Shown: piece by piece, positions 1 to 8,398 of the stretch
Numbering within the stretch: position 1 is the first letter of the stretch
Layout of the letters: each line of letters starts with the position of its first letter
NCBI GenBank assembly: GCA_016209225.1
Contig: JACQWO010000008.1
Location: 1-64,000 of the forward strand
Length of the DNA: 64,000 bases
Reading direction: 5' to 3'
DNA from: Desulfobacterales bacterium
GTDB lineage: Bacteria; Desulfobacterota; UBA8473
Made by a program: the position numbers and the translations under genes
The notes under the pieces: model-generated
Database searches by the model: none
What the model saw: only the letters and a program-made list of their open reading frames with translations
What the model was told of the DNA's origin: nothing

Positions 1-201
1 GAGTTATCCACAACCATAGGTCCCGCCATGCTCCGCAAGGGCTGCGGGAAAATGGCTATGGATAACTCCTGCACAAGAATAACTGGTGAGGGGAGCGAAC
101 ATCCGCCGCTCACCTCCTGTTCCAAAAAGGCAACTTTGAAGGACAGAAAAAGCGGACAATTCATTTGCTACAAAAGCGGACAATTCTATTTACTCTTGAC
201 A
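1..201. mobile_element. remnant end of an IS21-like insertion sequence
   Basis: Two direct copies of AAAAGCGGACAATTC lie at 148-162 and 172-186. The block ends at about 201 in CTCTTGACA, so read inward the element starts TGTCAAGAG. Multiple subterminal repeats and a TGT...ACA end are typical of IS21-family elements (family knowledge). Bases 1-68 form an imperfect inverted repeat (GAGTTATCCA at 1-10 with TGGATAACTC at 59-68; TCCCGC at 21-26 with GCGGGA at 44-49). No transposase gene is visible; the rest of the element would lie left of the window. The IS21 assignment rests on the repeat architecture only. Confidence 0.5.
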
Positions 202-453
202 GGGAATAAATATGATTTAATAAGTCTGGATTATATTCTTCCAGGAAAAATTAGCGGGATGGATGTATATCACCATATTCGAAAAACAAATCAAAGCATT
301 CCAATCCTGTTTATTTCCGGGAATATAGAATTCTTGGAGTCGGTAAAGAGCCTGAAACAAAAAGATATCAATCTTGATCATCAGTCAAAGCCCTGCCAGA
401 ACAAAGATTATGTGAAAAGCATAAATAGGTTGCTGGAAAGCGCCTTTGGCTAA
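202..453 (+). pseudogene. truncated response-regulator receiver domain
   Basis: The frame downstream of the IS end reads as the C-terminal two thirds of a CheY-like receiver. It has the phospho-acceptor region SLDYILPG (Asp followed by x-x-x-PG), the switch Ser in ILFISGN, and the conserved Lys-Pro in QSKPC. The first beta strand and the acidic Asp pair that binds Mg are missing, because the IS end at 201 lies where they should be. The frame stays open upstream to 28 only by reading through IS sequence. No output domain follows; the stop is at 451-453. I read it as a stand-alone receiver gene destroyed by insertion. It could also be the broken C-terminal receiver of a hybrid kinase. Confidence 0.6.
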
Positions 454-550
454 ACAAACAATGGCGATAGCTTTTGTTGTTAAAGGCTTTCAAAAATTGC
501 AGAACAATTGGAATATTCTTCTGATTTTTCAATTAAAATCTGACCTCATA

Positions 551-612
551 TCTTGACGGCTTCGTAAAAAGTCTTAATTCCGTCATTCCGGCGAAAGCCG
601 GAGTCCAGATGC
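551..612. repeat. dispersed hairpin repeat in the gap 454-670
   Basis: This is the only structure seen between the receiver remnant and the epimerase gene. It contains CTTCGTAAAAAGTC (shared with the termini of the MITE at 3939-4090) followed by a hairpin CCGGC-GAAA-GCCGG at 588-601 in the context CATTCCGGCGAAAGCCGGAG, a short palindromic repeat of REP type. It lies beyond the 3' end of the minus-strand epimerase gene and could act as a transcript end. Confidence 0.5.
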
Positions 613-670
613 AGATTTGTATCTACCTATTTACATCGAGCCGGAAATGATGGAAGTGCTGAGAAGATTC

Positions 671-1609
671 TCACTCCTCATCCCTCAACCATTCATATTC
701 CTTCTTTAAACCTTCGCAAAGTGTTACCTTAGGCCGGTAACCAAATGCATTTTCTGCCTTCGAAATATTGGCACATGTATGACCCACATCTCCCTTTTGA
801 GTGTTTTTGTAATTAATCTTTGCCTTGACGGATAAAATTTCCGTTAAGATTTTAAGCACAGAATTTATTGTTACTCTGGAACCTCCTCCAATATTAAAGA
901 CTTCCCCGACAGAATCTGCCTTCATAGCCAGAATATTTGCATCAACAATATCATCGATATACGTAAAATCCCTTGTCTGTTCTCCATTACCATAGACTGT
1001 TATCTCTTTCCTTTTTAGCATAGAGGCAATAAACCTGTTAAATGCCATGTCTGGCCGCTGCCCTGGGCCATATACAGTAAAGTACCGTAAGGAAAGCGTC
1101 GGAAGTTTATAGTTTTTATAATAAAGATAACATAGATGTTCAGCCGCCAGTTTTGATACACCATAGGGGGAAACCGGCTTTAAAATTGACGTCTCACGCA
1201 TCGGCAGATCCTCGGTGTCTCCATAAACGGAAGAAGATGAAGCAAAAACAAACTTTTTGATTCCGGAATGTATTGAAGCTTCAAGTAATCGTTGAGTGGC
1301 CAATATATTATTATCAGAATATATATGAAAACTCTCTCCCCAACTGGCCCTCACTCCGGCTTGGGCAGCTTGATGAAATATATAACTGATATCAGAAATC
1401 AATTCTCCAAGATCGATGGAAACCAGGTTTGCCTCAATAAATTTGAATTCCTCTCTTTTTTTTAACTCTTTAATATTCCTCTCTTTCAATGCCCTTGGAT
1501 AGTAATCCACGAAGCAGTCAATCCCTATGACCTCGTAGCCTTCATTGATTAATTTTTTTGAAAGATGGGACCCGATAAAGCCGGCAGCTCCCGTGACTAA
1601 ACATTTCAT
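671..1609 (-). CDS. NAD-dependent nucleotide-sugar epimerase (UDP-glucuronate 4-epimerase-like)
   Basis: 312-residue extended short-chain dehydrogenase/reductase. The N-terminal Rossmann motif GAAGFIG is at residues 7-13, a Ser run at 124-127 precedes VYG, and the catalytic Tyr149-x3-Lys153 sits in SPYGVSK. DYYPRALKERN after beta-2 and the PYG context resemble UDP-glucuronate/UDP-glucose 4-epimerases that supply uronic acid or galactose for LPS and exopolysaccharide. Substrate cannot be fixed from the sequence. It is the last gene of the minus-strand LPS supercluster, 26 bp after the GT4 gene, so a role in core or O-chain sugar supply is likely. Length is normal for the family and the ATG start immediately precedes the Rossmann strand. 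Confidence 0.85.
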   Translation of the reverse strand: MKCLVTGAAGFIGSHLSKKLINEGYEVIGIDCFVDYYPRALKERNIKELKKREEFKFIEANLVSIDLGELISDISYIFHQAAQAGVRASWGESFHIYSDNNILATQRLLEASIHSGIKKFVFASSSSVYGDTEDLPMRETSILKPVSPYGVSKLAAEHLCYLYYKNYKLPTLSLRYFTVYGPGQRPDMAFNRFIASMLKRKEITVYGNGEQTRDFTYIDDIVDANILAMKADSVGEVFNIGGGSRVTINSVLKILTEILSVKAKINYKNTQKGDVGHTCANISKAENAFGYRPKVTLCEGLKKEYEWLRDEE

Positions 1610-1635
1610 AAAATGTCATTAACCTCTCAATGATT

Positions 1636-2745
1636 TTAGGGTTTTCCTCTCTTCTTCGATAGGATTGTTTTATACAAATTGGTTATTCTGTCTATCATAG
1701 CATCACAACTAAATCTATATTCGACCAATTTTCTTGCATTATTACCGATTCTTTGGGCAAATTCTCTATCCTTAAGTAGTCGGAGTATGCTCTTTGCCAA
1801 TTTATCTGCATCATTTGGCTCAATCAGCATTCCAGTCTGACCATCACTTACAATTTCCGGTATACCTCCAGCATTGGTTGCTACTACGGGTCTGGCCATG
1901 GCCATTGCTTGAATTAAGGCTTGAGGGACTCCCTCAGACGATTCAGAGGTTAGCACTGATATATCTGAGATAGAAAGGATCTCCGGGATGTCTTCTCTAT
2001 GGCCTGTCATAATGGTGAAATCATTAATACCAAGCTCTTCTATCTTTGCTTCTACATTTTTTCTCCTCGGTCCCTCCCCTACTATTAAGAACTTGGCTTT
2101 AGGGAAGTCTTTCAGTACTAATCTCGCTGCATCCAAAAAAATCTCATGCCTCTTCCAGCTTCTCAAAACGGCTACCATTGTAACTATCGGTGTTATACCA
2201 TCTATTCCAAGCTCCTTCTTTAAATACTGTCCATTTATGTTAGGATCAAACTCTTCTAGTTTAACGCCAGTGGGAATTGAAAAAATCTTACTGTTGTCAA
2301 GCTTATTTATCTTTACCATCCTCTCTTTTATAGATTCACCAGTGGTTATTATAGCATCAGGAAGCCGATAAATGAAATTTAGGGGATTGGTAGATATTGG
2401 TACAGACAAATGTCGGGTTCTTATTAGAATTGGACTCCTGGCTAATTTAGCCGAAAAAGAAGCAACCCAGCTATCAACTGAACTATGGGTATTTACAATC
2501 TCAATCCCCTTTTCCTTTATCAATCTGAATATCCTGAAAGACGCTGAGAGATCGAAGCTATGGCGCATAGGTATAGTGACGGTTGGTATCCCTGCCTCTC
2601 TAGCCCTTTTACCAATCTCACTTTCTCCCGTAGATGCCAGGACTACATAGTGTCCCCTCTTCTGAAACTCAGTAGCCTCCAGTAATATCCTCTTCTCCTG
2701 GCCACCCCAACCATCAGACCATTCCGTATGTAGTATGTTATACAA
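1636..2745 (-). CDS. GT4 family glycosyltransferase
   Basis: 369 residues with the GT-B fold of family 4. The N-terminal EWSDGWGGQEKR is the acceptor-side glycine-rich loop. The C-terminal donor-binding segment SESSEGVPQALIQAM at about 267-281 is followed by RPVVATNAGGIPEIV. Such enzymes transfer a sugar from a nucleotide donor, here probably to LPS core on the cytoplasmic face (inference from the neighbouring heptosyltransferases). The start is TTG at 2743-2745: AAGGAG lies 5 nt upstream and there is no better ATG nearby. It is preceded by a candidate terminator at 2790-2859 after waaC, so it may be read at a lower level than the genes above it. Confidence 0.85.
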   Translation of the reverse strand: MYNILHTEWSDGWGGQEKRILLEATEFQKRGHYVVLASTGESEIGKRAREAGIPTVTIPMRHSFDLSASFRIFRLIKEKGIEIVNTHSSVDSWVASFSAKLARSPILIRTRHLSVPISTNPLNFIYRLPDAIITTGESIKERMVKINKLDNSKIFSIPTGVKLEEFDPNINGQYLKKELGIDGITPIVTMVAVLRSWKRHEIFLDAARLVLKDFPKAKFLIVGEGPRRKNVEAKIEELGINDFTIMTGHREDIPEILSISDISVLTSESSEGVPQALIQAMAMARPVVATNAGGIPEIVSDGQTGMLIEPNDADKLAKSILRLLKDREFAQRIGNNARKLVEYRFSCDAMIDRITNLYKTILSKKRGKP

Positions 2746-2789
2746 CCTTACTCCTTAAACTTTTTCAATTTTTTAATGAGTCCACCCTG

Positions 2790-2859
2790 AAAAATTCCCT
2801 TTTCCGCTCTCTGGAGCAGTTTTTTTGACCCATCTAAGCTCACTCCAAAGGGAATTTTT
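2790..2859 (-). terminator. long hairpin after waaC
   Basis: AAAAATTCCCTTT at 2790-2802 pairs perfectly with AAAGGGAATTTTT at 2847-2859 (13 bp arms). The minus-strand transcript therefore ends its hairpin in a U-rich tract just after the waaC stop at 2865. The loop is 44 nt and contains its own small GCTC/GAGC hairpin. Terminator or partial attenuator; efficiency unknown. Confidence 0.5.
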
Positions 2860-2864
2860 CATTT

Positions 2865-3917
2865 TTAAGGATGAGCTATTTGGGTTAATTTCTGTGCTGC
2901 TAAAGAGAATACATTATCAACAGTTATTTCAGCCATACATTCTTTTGTATTGCATTTTTTCTTGAAGCACGGGCTGCAGGCAACGCTGCTTTTTATGACC
3001 GCATGACCATTACCATAAGGCCCGGTCCTCCATGGGGCTGTTGGGCCGAATATGGCTACTACAGGGGTCTTCATTGCGGATGCAACATGCATGGGGCCTG
3101 TATCAGTTGTAATCATCAGATCTGCTAAACTCAAGAGACATGCCAGTTGCTTAAGATTCATCTTGCCTGCGGTATTAAGTGCAGGGCTTCGCATTCCAGA
3201 AGATATGGCATCTATCATTTGCAGATCGTTTTTACCCCCAGTAAAGACAATATTAGCATCGAGCTCATCGATTATCCTATCGCATAAAGAGCTAAACTTC
3301 TCCCGCTCCCATAACTTGGTCTCCCATCCTGAAGCAGGATTGACAGCAATTGTCCTTTGCGTTTCATCTATTTCATTATCCCTTAAAAACCCCTTAACAT
3401 ACTCCATATCTCTTTCGTCAAAAGGGATTAAAAACCTGGGGCTGTTAACCTGAGCCCCCAGACATTTTATAAGGTTTAGATACCTTTCAACAGCATGGAA
3501 ATCAGGGTTATAGGGAGAAACCCGTTCATTAAGAAATAAATAGCTCAGTTCCCGGGTTTTATTATAGCCTAGCCTTCTTTTACCACCACTTAATAAGGTT
3601 AGAATCCCACTTTTAAAAAGCCCCTGGAAGTCTATAACGAGATCATACTCTTTTCTTCTCAATCCTTTAACAAAAGACACAATTTCGCCAAAAGTCCGGA
3701 GGCAAGTAGATGGCTTAAATATACTTTTCATCCATGTCTTCCTTTTAGATACTATTATGTTATCCAGGCATGGATGATTTCTAATTATCTGCTCCGCATC
3801 CTCCTCAACCAGCCAGGCAATATGGCTATCAGGATATGCAGCACGTAAAGCCTCCAAAGAAGGAAGGGTGTGGACCACATCACCGATAGCACTTAATTTC
3901 ACAATCAGGATTTCCAT
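2865..3917 (-). CDS. waaC: lipopolysaccharide heptosyltransferase I
   Basis: About 350-residue GT9 enzyme that adds the first L-glycero-D-manno-heptose to Kdo of the inner core from ADP-heptose, on the cytoplasmic side of the inner membrane. The N-terminus MEILIVKLSAIGDVVHTLP is the hallmark GDVVHTLP segment of heptosyltransferase I. The donor-site motif TTDTGPMHVASA lies near residue 255, followed by PVVAIFGPT. A Cys cluster CSPCFKKKCNTKEC is near the C-terminus. The open frame runs 41 codons further upstream to 4040, but that stretch translates the MITE at 3939-4090, so ATG at 3915-3917 is chosen. It is paired with gmhB and waaF just upstream. Confidence 0.88.
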   Translation of the reverse strand: MEILIVKLSAIGDVVHTLPSLEALRAAYPDSHIAWLVEEDAEQIIRNHPCLDNIIVSKRKTWMKSIFKPSTCLRTFGEIVSFVKGLRRKEYDLVIDFQGLFKSGILTLLSGGKRRLGYNKTRELSYLFLNERVSPYNPDFHAVERYLNLIKCLGAQVNSPRFLIPFDERDMEYVKGFLRDNEIDETQRTIAVNPASGWETKLWEREKFSSLCDRIIDELDANIVFTGGKNDLQMIDAISSGMRSPALNTAGKMNLKQLACLLSLADLMITTDTGPMHVASAMKTPVVAIFGPTAPWRTGPYGNGHAVIKSSVACSPCFKKKCNTKECMAEITVDNVFSLAAQKLTQIAHP

Positions 3918-3938
3918 TGTTATTTCATGTTTAAGTGT

Positions 3939-4090
3939 GATGGACTCGTAAAAAGTCAAATTGGGATGGCAAAGTAAAAAGCTCCAGATGCAAGGCGCGC
4001 AAATCCTGAGGAGTGAGGCGTACTTAGAGGTACACCGCAACGACGAAGGATGCAGCGCAACACCGCAGATGGACTTTTTACGAAGTCATC
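3939..4090. mobile_element. 152-bp MITE with terminal inverted repeats and 6-bp target duplication
   Basis: The left end GATGGACTCGTAAAAAGTC (3939-3957) and right end GACTTTTTACGAAGTCATC (4072-4090) are inverted copies with only a few mismatches. The element is flanked on both sides by AAGTGT (3933-3938 and 4091-4096), a direct target-site duplication. It has no coding capacity; the interior is GC-richer than its surroundings. Removing it with one AAGTGT rejoins gmhB and waaC with a 2-nt gap. The insertion replaced the last codons of gmhB (now ending M-T-S-stop inside the element) and separated waaC from its upstream neighbour. Confidence 0.85.
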
Positions 4091-4662
4091 AAGTGTAGAT
4101 CATGCAATATCCAGTTAACTGCCTCAAGGATATCCCTGGCAATATAATGTGGCTGTTTCTTTGATCCTTCATTAAGGGATTCCACCTGGTCTTTGCCATA
4201 GCCGGTCAAAACAACGATTCCCTTAGCACCAACCTTATATGCAGGCTCAATATCAGTGAGTTTATCTCCAATAACATAAGAATGAGAAAGATCTATTTCC
4301 AGCTCGGCAGAGGCCAGCTCCAACATACCAGGGGCTGGTTTCCTGCAGCTACATTCTTTACGATACTCAGGATGTCCAACCTCTGGATGATGGGGACAGT
4401 AATATATGCCATCCAGATAAACACCCTTTTCCCCCAGTAGCTCCCTCAAACGTAGATGGATTTTTTCCACCATTTCTTCAGAGAAATATCCCCTGGCTAC
4501 TCCTGACTGATTAGTAATAACAACTGCCTTAATCCGGTTCTCATTGATCAGTCGTATGGCATCCACTGCCCCGGGCAATATGTTTAAACCACAGGGGTCA
4601 CTCAGATAACCCCTCTCCTCATTTATAGTCCCGTCCCTATCCATAAAGACAGCTATATTCAT
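4078..4662 (-). CDS. gmhB: D-glycero-beta-D-manno-heptose 1,7-bisphosphate 7-phosphatase
   Basis: 194-residue HAD phosphatase of the histidinol-phosphatase-like family, which makes heptose-1-phosphate for ADP-heptose. Motif I is D8-R-D10-G-T, motif II is ITNQSG near residue 50, and a Zn-binding insert C89-x-H91...C104-x-C106 lies in YYCPHHPEVGHPEY...CSCRKP. GDKLTDIEPA carries the motif IV acidic residues. It lies between waaF and waaC, so heptose supply and transfer are co-transcribed. The last three residues (MTS) and the stop come from the inserted MITE; the pre-insertion frame would have ended N-M-K-stop, so enzyme function is probably unaffected. Confidence 0.92.
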   Translation of the reverse strand: MNIAVFMDRDGTINEERGYLSDPCGLNILPGAVDAIRLINENRIKAVVITNQSGVARGYFSEEMVEKIHLRLRELLGEKGVYLDGIYYCPHHPEVGHPEYRKECSCRKPAPGMLELASAELEIDLSHSYVIGDKLTDIEPAYKVGAKGIVVLTGYGKDQVESLNEGSKKQPHYIARDILEAVNWILHDLHLMTS

Positions 4663-4672
4663 TCTAACTCAC

Positions 4673-5749
4673 TCAGCATGATCTCATAACTCTGACCGTT
4701 AAAGCCTGCTTTACATGTTGATAAACATCACCAACCTCAATCAATCTCATACATTGGTGATCTGTGGGGCATTCTTTCTTGAGACATGGACTGCAAGATA
4801 CTTCCTTTCTGACAATTACACTGCTACTTCCCAGGGGAGAGGTAGTAACAGGGTCGGTTGACCCAAAAATAGCTATGAGCGGAATCTTTAAAGCGGCGGC
4901 TAAATGCATTAATCCAGAGTCGTTAGTTATAAAAAGACTGCATTTCTCTATCAAAGCCATAGTCTCTAAAAGGGATGTCTTACCAACAAGGTCTATGACA
5001 TCTGATTTAGCAATGCTCAGTATCATTTCAGATATCGCTTTTTCTTCTCCACTGCCAAAAAGCAATATCTTACCGCCAAAATCCTTATTTATCATATCCG
5101 ATAATAAGGCATACCTTTCAGGAAGCCATCTTTTTGCAGAGCCAAAATATGCCCCAGGGTTTATGCCTATCAATAACTCACTTTCTTGGATATTGAACGA
5201 ATCCAATATTTCCGTTGCCCTCTTCCTTGCCTCATCAGAAACTTCAATCGCAGGATGATCATCCACGATGTCCATCCCCACAGCTTTTAACATCTCCAGG
5301 TAGTAATGGCTCTGGTGTTTTTTCAGCACTGCTTTATCTAATATTACCTTGTTCGTCAATAGAGGCCCTCTGGCATCAGTGTTATACCCTGCCCTGATGG
5401 GGATACCTGCCAAAAAGGCTATCAGGGCAGCATCAAAAGCGTTCTGGAAGAGAACAGCCAAATCGAAACCCTTTTCTCTCAGAGCCTTCGCCAGCCTAAG
5501 CTTTCCCAACATCCCATTGTGTATTTCTTTATGGTCGTAGATAATAACCTCATCCACTTCAGGATTATTTTCAAGTAAAGGGGCTACCCAGGGTCTGCTC
5601 AACGTCGCTATATAAGATTTGGGGAAGTTCTTCCTTATAGTTGCTATAGCAGGAAAAGTAAGGATAACATCGCCAATCCAGTTAGTTGACCTGACCAGGA
5701 TTTTATCAATGCTGTTAAAGTCTATATCTTTTTTATTCTTTGCTTTCAT
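4673..5749 (-). CDS. waaF: lipopolysaccharide heptosyltransferase II
   Basis: 358-residue GT9 enzyme that adds the second heptose of the inner core from ADP-heptose. KILVRSTNWIGDVILTFPA near residues 17-35 is the diagnostic heptosyltransferase II N-terminus (NWIGD rather than the AIGDVVHT of WaaC). FITNDSGLMHLAAAL with IPLIAIFGSTDP is the donor site near 275-300. A C-terminal Cys cluster, CSPCLKKECPTDHQC, matches the one in waaC here. It starts 7 nt after lpxK and ends 10 nt before gmhB, so these are one transcription unit. Confidence 0.92.
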   Translation of the reverse strand: MKAKNKKDIDFNSIDKILVRSTNWIGDVILTFPAIATIRKNFPKSYIATLSRPWVAPLLENNPEVDEVIIYDHKEIHNGMLGKLRLAKALREKGFDLAVLFQNAFDAALIAFLAGIPIRAGYNTDARGPLLTNKVILDKAVLKKHQSHYYLEMLKAVGMDIVDDHPAIEVSDEARKRATEILDSFNIQESELLIGINPGAYFGSAKRWLPERYALLSDMINKDFGGKILLFGSGEEKAISEMILSIAKSDVIDLVGKTSLLETMALIEKCSLFITNDSGLMHLAAALKIPLIAIFGSTDPVTTSPLGSSSVIVRKEVSCSPCLKKECPTDHQCMRLIEVGDVYQHVKQALTVRVMRSC

Positions 5750-5756
5750 AAGCAGT

Positions 5757-6875
5757 CTACAGTGAGAAAGCCCCTACTCTTCTCAACAAAAAATCTTTAA
5801 ACTCTTCCTCTTTCTCCAAACGTAATTCTATTTCAAGGGCAAATGTTTTAACATTGCTAAAAAAAGAACTGTGTATCTTGACCATATCCTTCTCTGTAGT
5901 TAGAGCGAAATTGACCTCTCTTGAATTCTCCTCTATCCTCTTATAGTCTATTGATGAATACCAGTGATGGTCTGGAAAAATCAATTCCTTTACCACTATC
6001 GCCCCCAGCTCTTCCAATAAAGTGGTAAAGTGTTCTGGATTAGCAATCCCGGAGAAGGACAAAACCCTTTTGCCCTTTAAACAATCCAAACCTTTCCTCT
6101 CTCCAAAAGGGTCTATCAGATGTTTAGCCTGAAAATATCCGTAAAAGATTTCAGAGTCTTTTTTAATGCTTCTTATTGTGTGGGTCAATTCCCTTTGTTC
6201 ATCTGATTTTGCCCTCGTAACCAAAAACACATCGGCCCGCTTCAGGTTCCCTAATGGTTCTCGAAGCACCCCTCTTGGAAAAAGATAATTATTACCAGAT
6301 ATTGTTCGTGAATCCAGCAAGAGAATATCTATGTCTCTTTGAAGCCTTATATGCTGAAAACCATCGTCTAAAATCAATACGTTGCTATTAAAATGTTCAA
6401 TCGCATATCTGCCCCCCTGATAACGATCCTTCGAGGTCAGAACCGGAATGCCTTTCAATTTCTTTGCCAGCATGTACGGTTCATCGCCAGCCTCTATCGA
6501 GGACAATATGATGTCATCACCATTGGATATCAGGCTTACCTTCCCCGTTCTCTTGCTTCTGTAACCTCTGCTCACTATTCCGACTCGGAAGCCATTTTCT
6601 TTTAGTAATTTGGCAATATAGTGAGTTGTAGGAGTCTTTCCTGATCCACCTAAAGAGATGTTCCCGACGCTAATGATTTTGCAGGGAAGTTTCTTTGATC
6701 GTAAGATACCCCTCTGGTATAAGCAATATCTGGTCTGGACAACACCCCTGTAAAGCAGAGAGAACAGGGATAATGGAAACAGGATTACTTCTACATATTT
6801 TTTATCGTGCCTCTGCCAAATGATCCTTTCAAAAAAACTTCTGAGATTCATGAGCTCCATGCTAGGAAAAATCAT
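5757..6875 (-). CDS. lpxK: tetraacyldisaccharide 4'-kinase
   Basis: 372-residue inner-membrane P-loop kinase that phosphorylates the 4' position of the lipid A disaccharide. GNISLGGSGKTP (Walker A, about 71-82) follows an N-terminal hydrophobic helix (about 28-42) that anchors it to the membrane. VLILDDGFQHIRLQRD is the conserved LpxK acidic motif. FSGIANPEHF and FALTTEKDMVK are also family segments. The N-terminus is slightly long: ATG at 6875 has only a weak AAAGA, and in-frame ATGs occur at codons 6 and 9, so the true start may be up to 8 codons downstream. It lies between waaA and waaF, a common arrangement. Confidence 0.9.
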   Translation of the reverse strand: MIFPSMELMNLRSFFERIIWQRHDKKYVEVILFPLSLFSLLYRGVVQTRYCLYQRGILRSKKLPCKIISVGNISLGGSGKTPTTHYIAKLLKENGFRVGIVSRGYRSKRTGKVSLISNGDDIILSSIEAGDEPYMLAKKLKGIPVLTSKDRYQGGRYAIEHFNSNVLILDDGFQHIRLQRDIDILLLDSRTISGNNYLFPRGVLREPLGNLKRADVFLVTRAKSDEQRELTHTIRSIKKDSEIFYGYFQAKHLIDPFGERKGLDCLKGKRVLSFSGIANPEHFTTLLEELGAIVVKELIFPDHHWYSSIDYKRIEENSREVNFALTTEKDMVKIHSSFFSNVKTFALEIELRLEKEEEFKDFLLRRVGAFSL

Positions 6876-6907
6876 AATTCTTTAATAGCATTGAATGGCG
6901 ATGGTAT

Positions 6908-8299
6908 TTACCGGAGACGTGCCCCATCCTTTTCGCCTTCTTTTCTCATTGAAGGGCACGTTGCAACGTGCCCCTTCAATCTTGGGGACCCAACATCTAT
7001 CGGTCTTATGAATCTGTCTATTATCTCCATATTTCTTAGGGTAGCCCCCTGATTCTTTTCAATTACACTGTAGGCTGCCTCCCCTAATCGGTGCAAAAGA
7101 GAAGGATCACCAAGCAACCTTCTTGCTTGAAATAGAAACTCATCTTTATTTCTGACCTGAATCCCTCCGCCACTATCTTTCAACACCCCTGAAATCTCTA
7201 AAAAGTTGTGCATATACGGGCCAAATATTACGGCTTTTTTGTAAGCCGCTGGTTCAAGTAGGTTATGCCCACCGATTTTAACTAAACTCCCCCCCACGAA
7301 GACCAGAAGTCCGACAGAGTATATCTTACACAATTCTCCTATTGTATCGAGGATGATTACCTCAGTAGGGGCGGTTGGCGAACCGCCCATACGTTCTTTA
7401 CCCCTCGTCTTTCTTACACAATTAAGACTTCGTTGGGATGCTAAATTTTCAACCTCAGTAAACCTCTCCGGATTCCTGGGCGCCAGAATCAGGACCAAAT
7501 CGGGGTATTCTCCCTTGAGAACTTCAAAGACATCCAAAACAATATCTTCTTCTCCTTTATGGGTGCTGCCTGCAATAAAAACCCTCTGGTCCGGCTTTAA
7601 ACCCATTGAAGCCAAAAGCCTTTCCTTTTCTGCCTCAGTGAGATCAGGAACCGTCTGGTCAAATTTTAGATTTCCTGTCGTTACCACCCTGGTGGCATCT
7701 GCACCACTCCTTATTATCCTGTCTGAATCTACTTTAGATTGCATGGAAAAAAAGGATAGGCACTCCAATACCGCCTTGAAAAACCACTTGAACCACCTGT
7801 GTCCTCGATATGACCGGGGGGAAACCCTGCCATTAATAATAATGGATGGAATTTGTTGTTTCCTTAATTCTCTTAAAAAATTAGGCCAGATATCAGTATC
7901 TACAATTACAAACAGTAGGGGGTTAACTGCATCGATAACTCTTTTAACCACCCATGGGTAATCCAGAGGGAAATAGATTATACTGTCTATCCCTGTGAGT
8001 CTGGAATTTGCCGTATAGTTTCCCGTCTCTGTTACTGTAGAAAGAATGATTTTGCGGTTTGGGTATCTATCTCTGATCATCCTGATTATGGAGATGGATG
8101 AGAGGACTTCACCTACTGAAACGGCGTGAAACCAAATGGGGCTTTTCCCATCAAGGCATTCTGTTAACTTTTTTGGCAGGAAGCCTAACTTTTGAAGAAA
8201 ACTCCTCCGGTATTTACCGGCAGTTATCATCTTAAACGAATAAAAAGGAAGAGCCAGTATAGACCCAAGAATCAACACTACATTATACAATAGATACAT
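6908..8299 (-). CDS. waaA: 3-deoxy-D-manno-octulosonate transferase (Kdo transferase)
   Basis: GT30 enzyme that moves Kdo from CMP-Kdo onto lipid IVA at the inner membrane. After M34 of the longer open frame come a membrane helix (YLLYNVVLILGSILALPFY), then PIWFHAVSVGEV with the catalytic Glu, TVTETGNYTA, and FVGGSLVKIGGHNLLEPAAY, all typical of KdtA. The frame extends 33 codons upstream to a GTG at 8398, but those codons translate a 7-bp tandem repeat (8348-8391), so ATG at 8297-8299 is preferred. The last 20 or so residues (GHVATCPSMRKEG...) run through a palindromic repeat at 6951-6977 and are not typical of the family. Length is about 463 residues. Confidence 0.9.
   Translation of the reverse strand: MYLLYNVVLILGSILALPFYSFKMITAGKYRRSFLQKLGFLPKKLTECLDGKSPIWFHAVSVGEVLSSISIIRMIRDRYPNRKIILSTVTETGNYTANSRLTGIDSIIYFPLDYPWVVKRVIDAVNPLLFVIVDTDIWPNFLRELRKQQIPSIIINGRVSPRSYRGHRWFKWFFKAVLECLSFFSMQSKVDSDRIIRSGADATRVVTTGNLKFDQTVPDLTEAEKERLLASMGLKPDQRVFIAGSTHKGEEDIVLDVFEVLKGEYPDLVLILAPRNPERFTEVENLASQRSLNCVRKTRGKERMGGSPTAPTEVIILDTIGELCKIYSVGLLVFVGGSLVKIGGHNLLEPAAYKKAVIFGPYMHNFLEISGVLKDSGGGIQVRNKDEFLFQARRLLGDPSLLHRLGEAAYSVIEKNQGATLRNMEIIDRFIRPIDVGSPRLKGHVATCPSMRKEGEKDGARLR
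6951..6977. repeat. perfect 20-bp palindrome inside the 3' end of waaA
   Basis: GGGCACGTTGCAACGTGCCC at 6954-6973 is its own reverse complement, flanked by GAA/TTC that extends the symmetry. GACGTGCCCC recurs at 6916-6925. In the waaA frame it encodes the odd tail GHVATCP. It looks like a dispersed palindrome captured by the reading frame. Confidence 0.7.
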
Positions 8300-8347
8300 T
8301 ATTGTACCACTTGCTATCCTATCTGTTCTTGTTTGGTATCTTTTTAT

Positions 8348-8391
8348 TCTGACTTCTGACTCCTGACTTCTGACTCCTGACTTCTGACTCC
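8348..8391. repeat. heptamer tandem array GACTCCT/GACTTCT
   Basis: About six consecutive 7-bp units alternate GACTTCT and GACTCCT between the lpxJ-like stop (8399) and the chosen waaA start. The same units recur around 35485-35690 and near 29230 and 36440. They explain the spurious N-terminal extension of waaA. Confidence 0.85.
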
Positions 8392-8398
8392 TAATCAC

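Noticed and set aside
2865-4040. 391-residue heptosyltransferase starting at 4040
   Set aside because: The first 41 codons translate the MITE; the family N-terminus MEILIVKLSAIGD starts at 3917.
7353-7961. 202-codon open frame on the plus strand
   Set aside because: Lies wholly opposite waaA and has no recognisable domain.
8300-8398. 33-residue N-terminal extension of waaA from GTG 8398
   Set aside because: It consists largely of heptamer-repeat translation (MIRSQKSGVRSQESEVR) and precedes the normal membrane helix.
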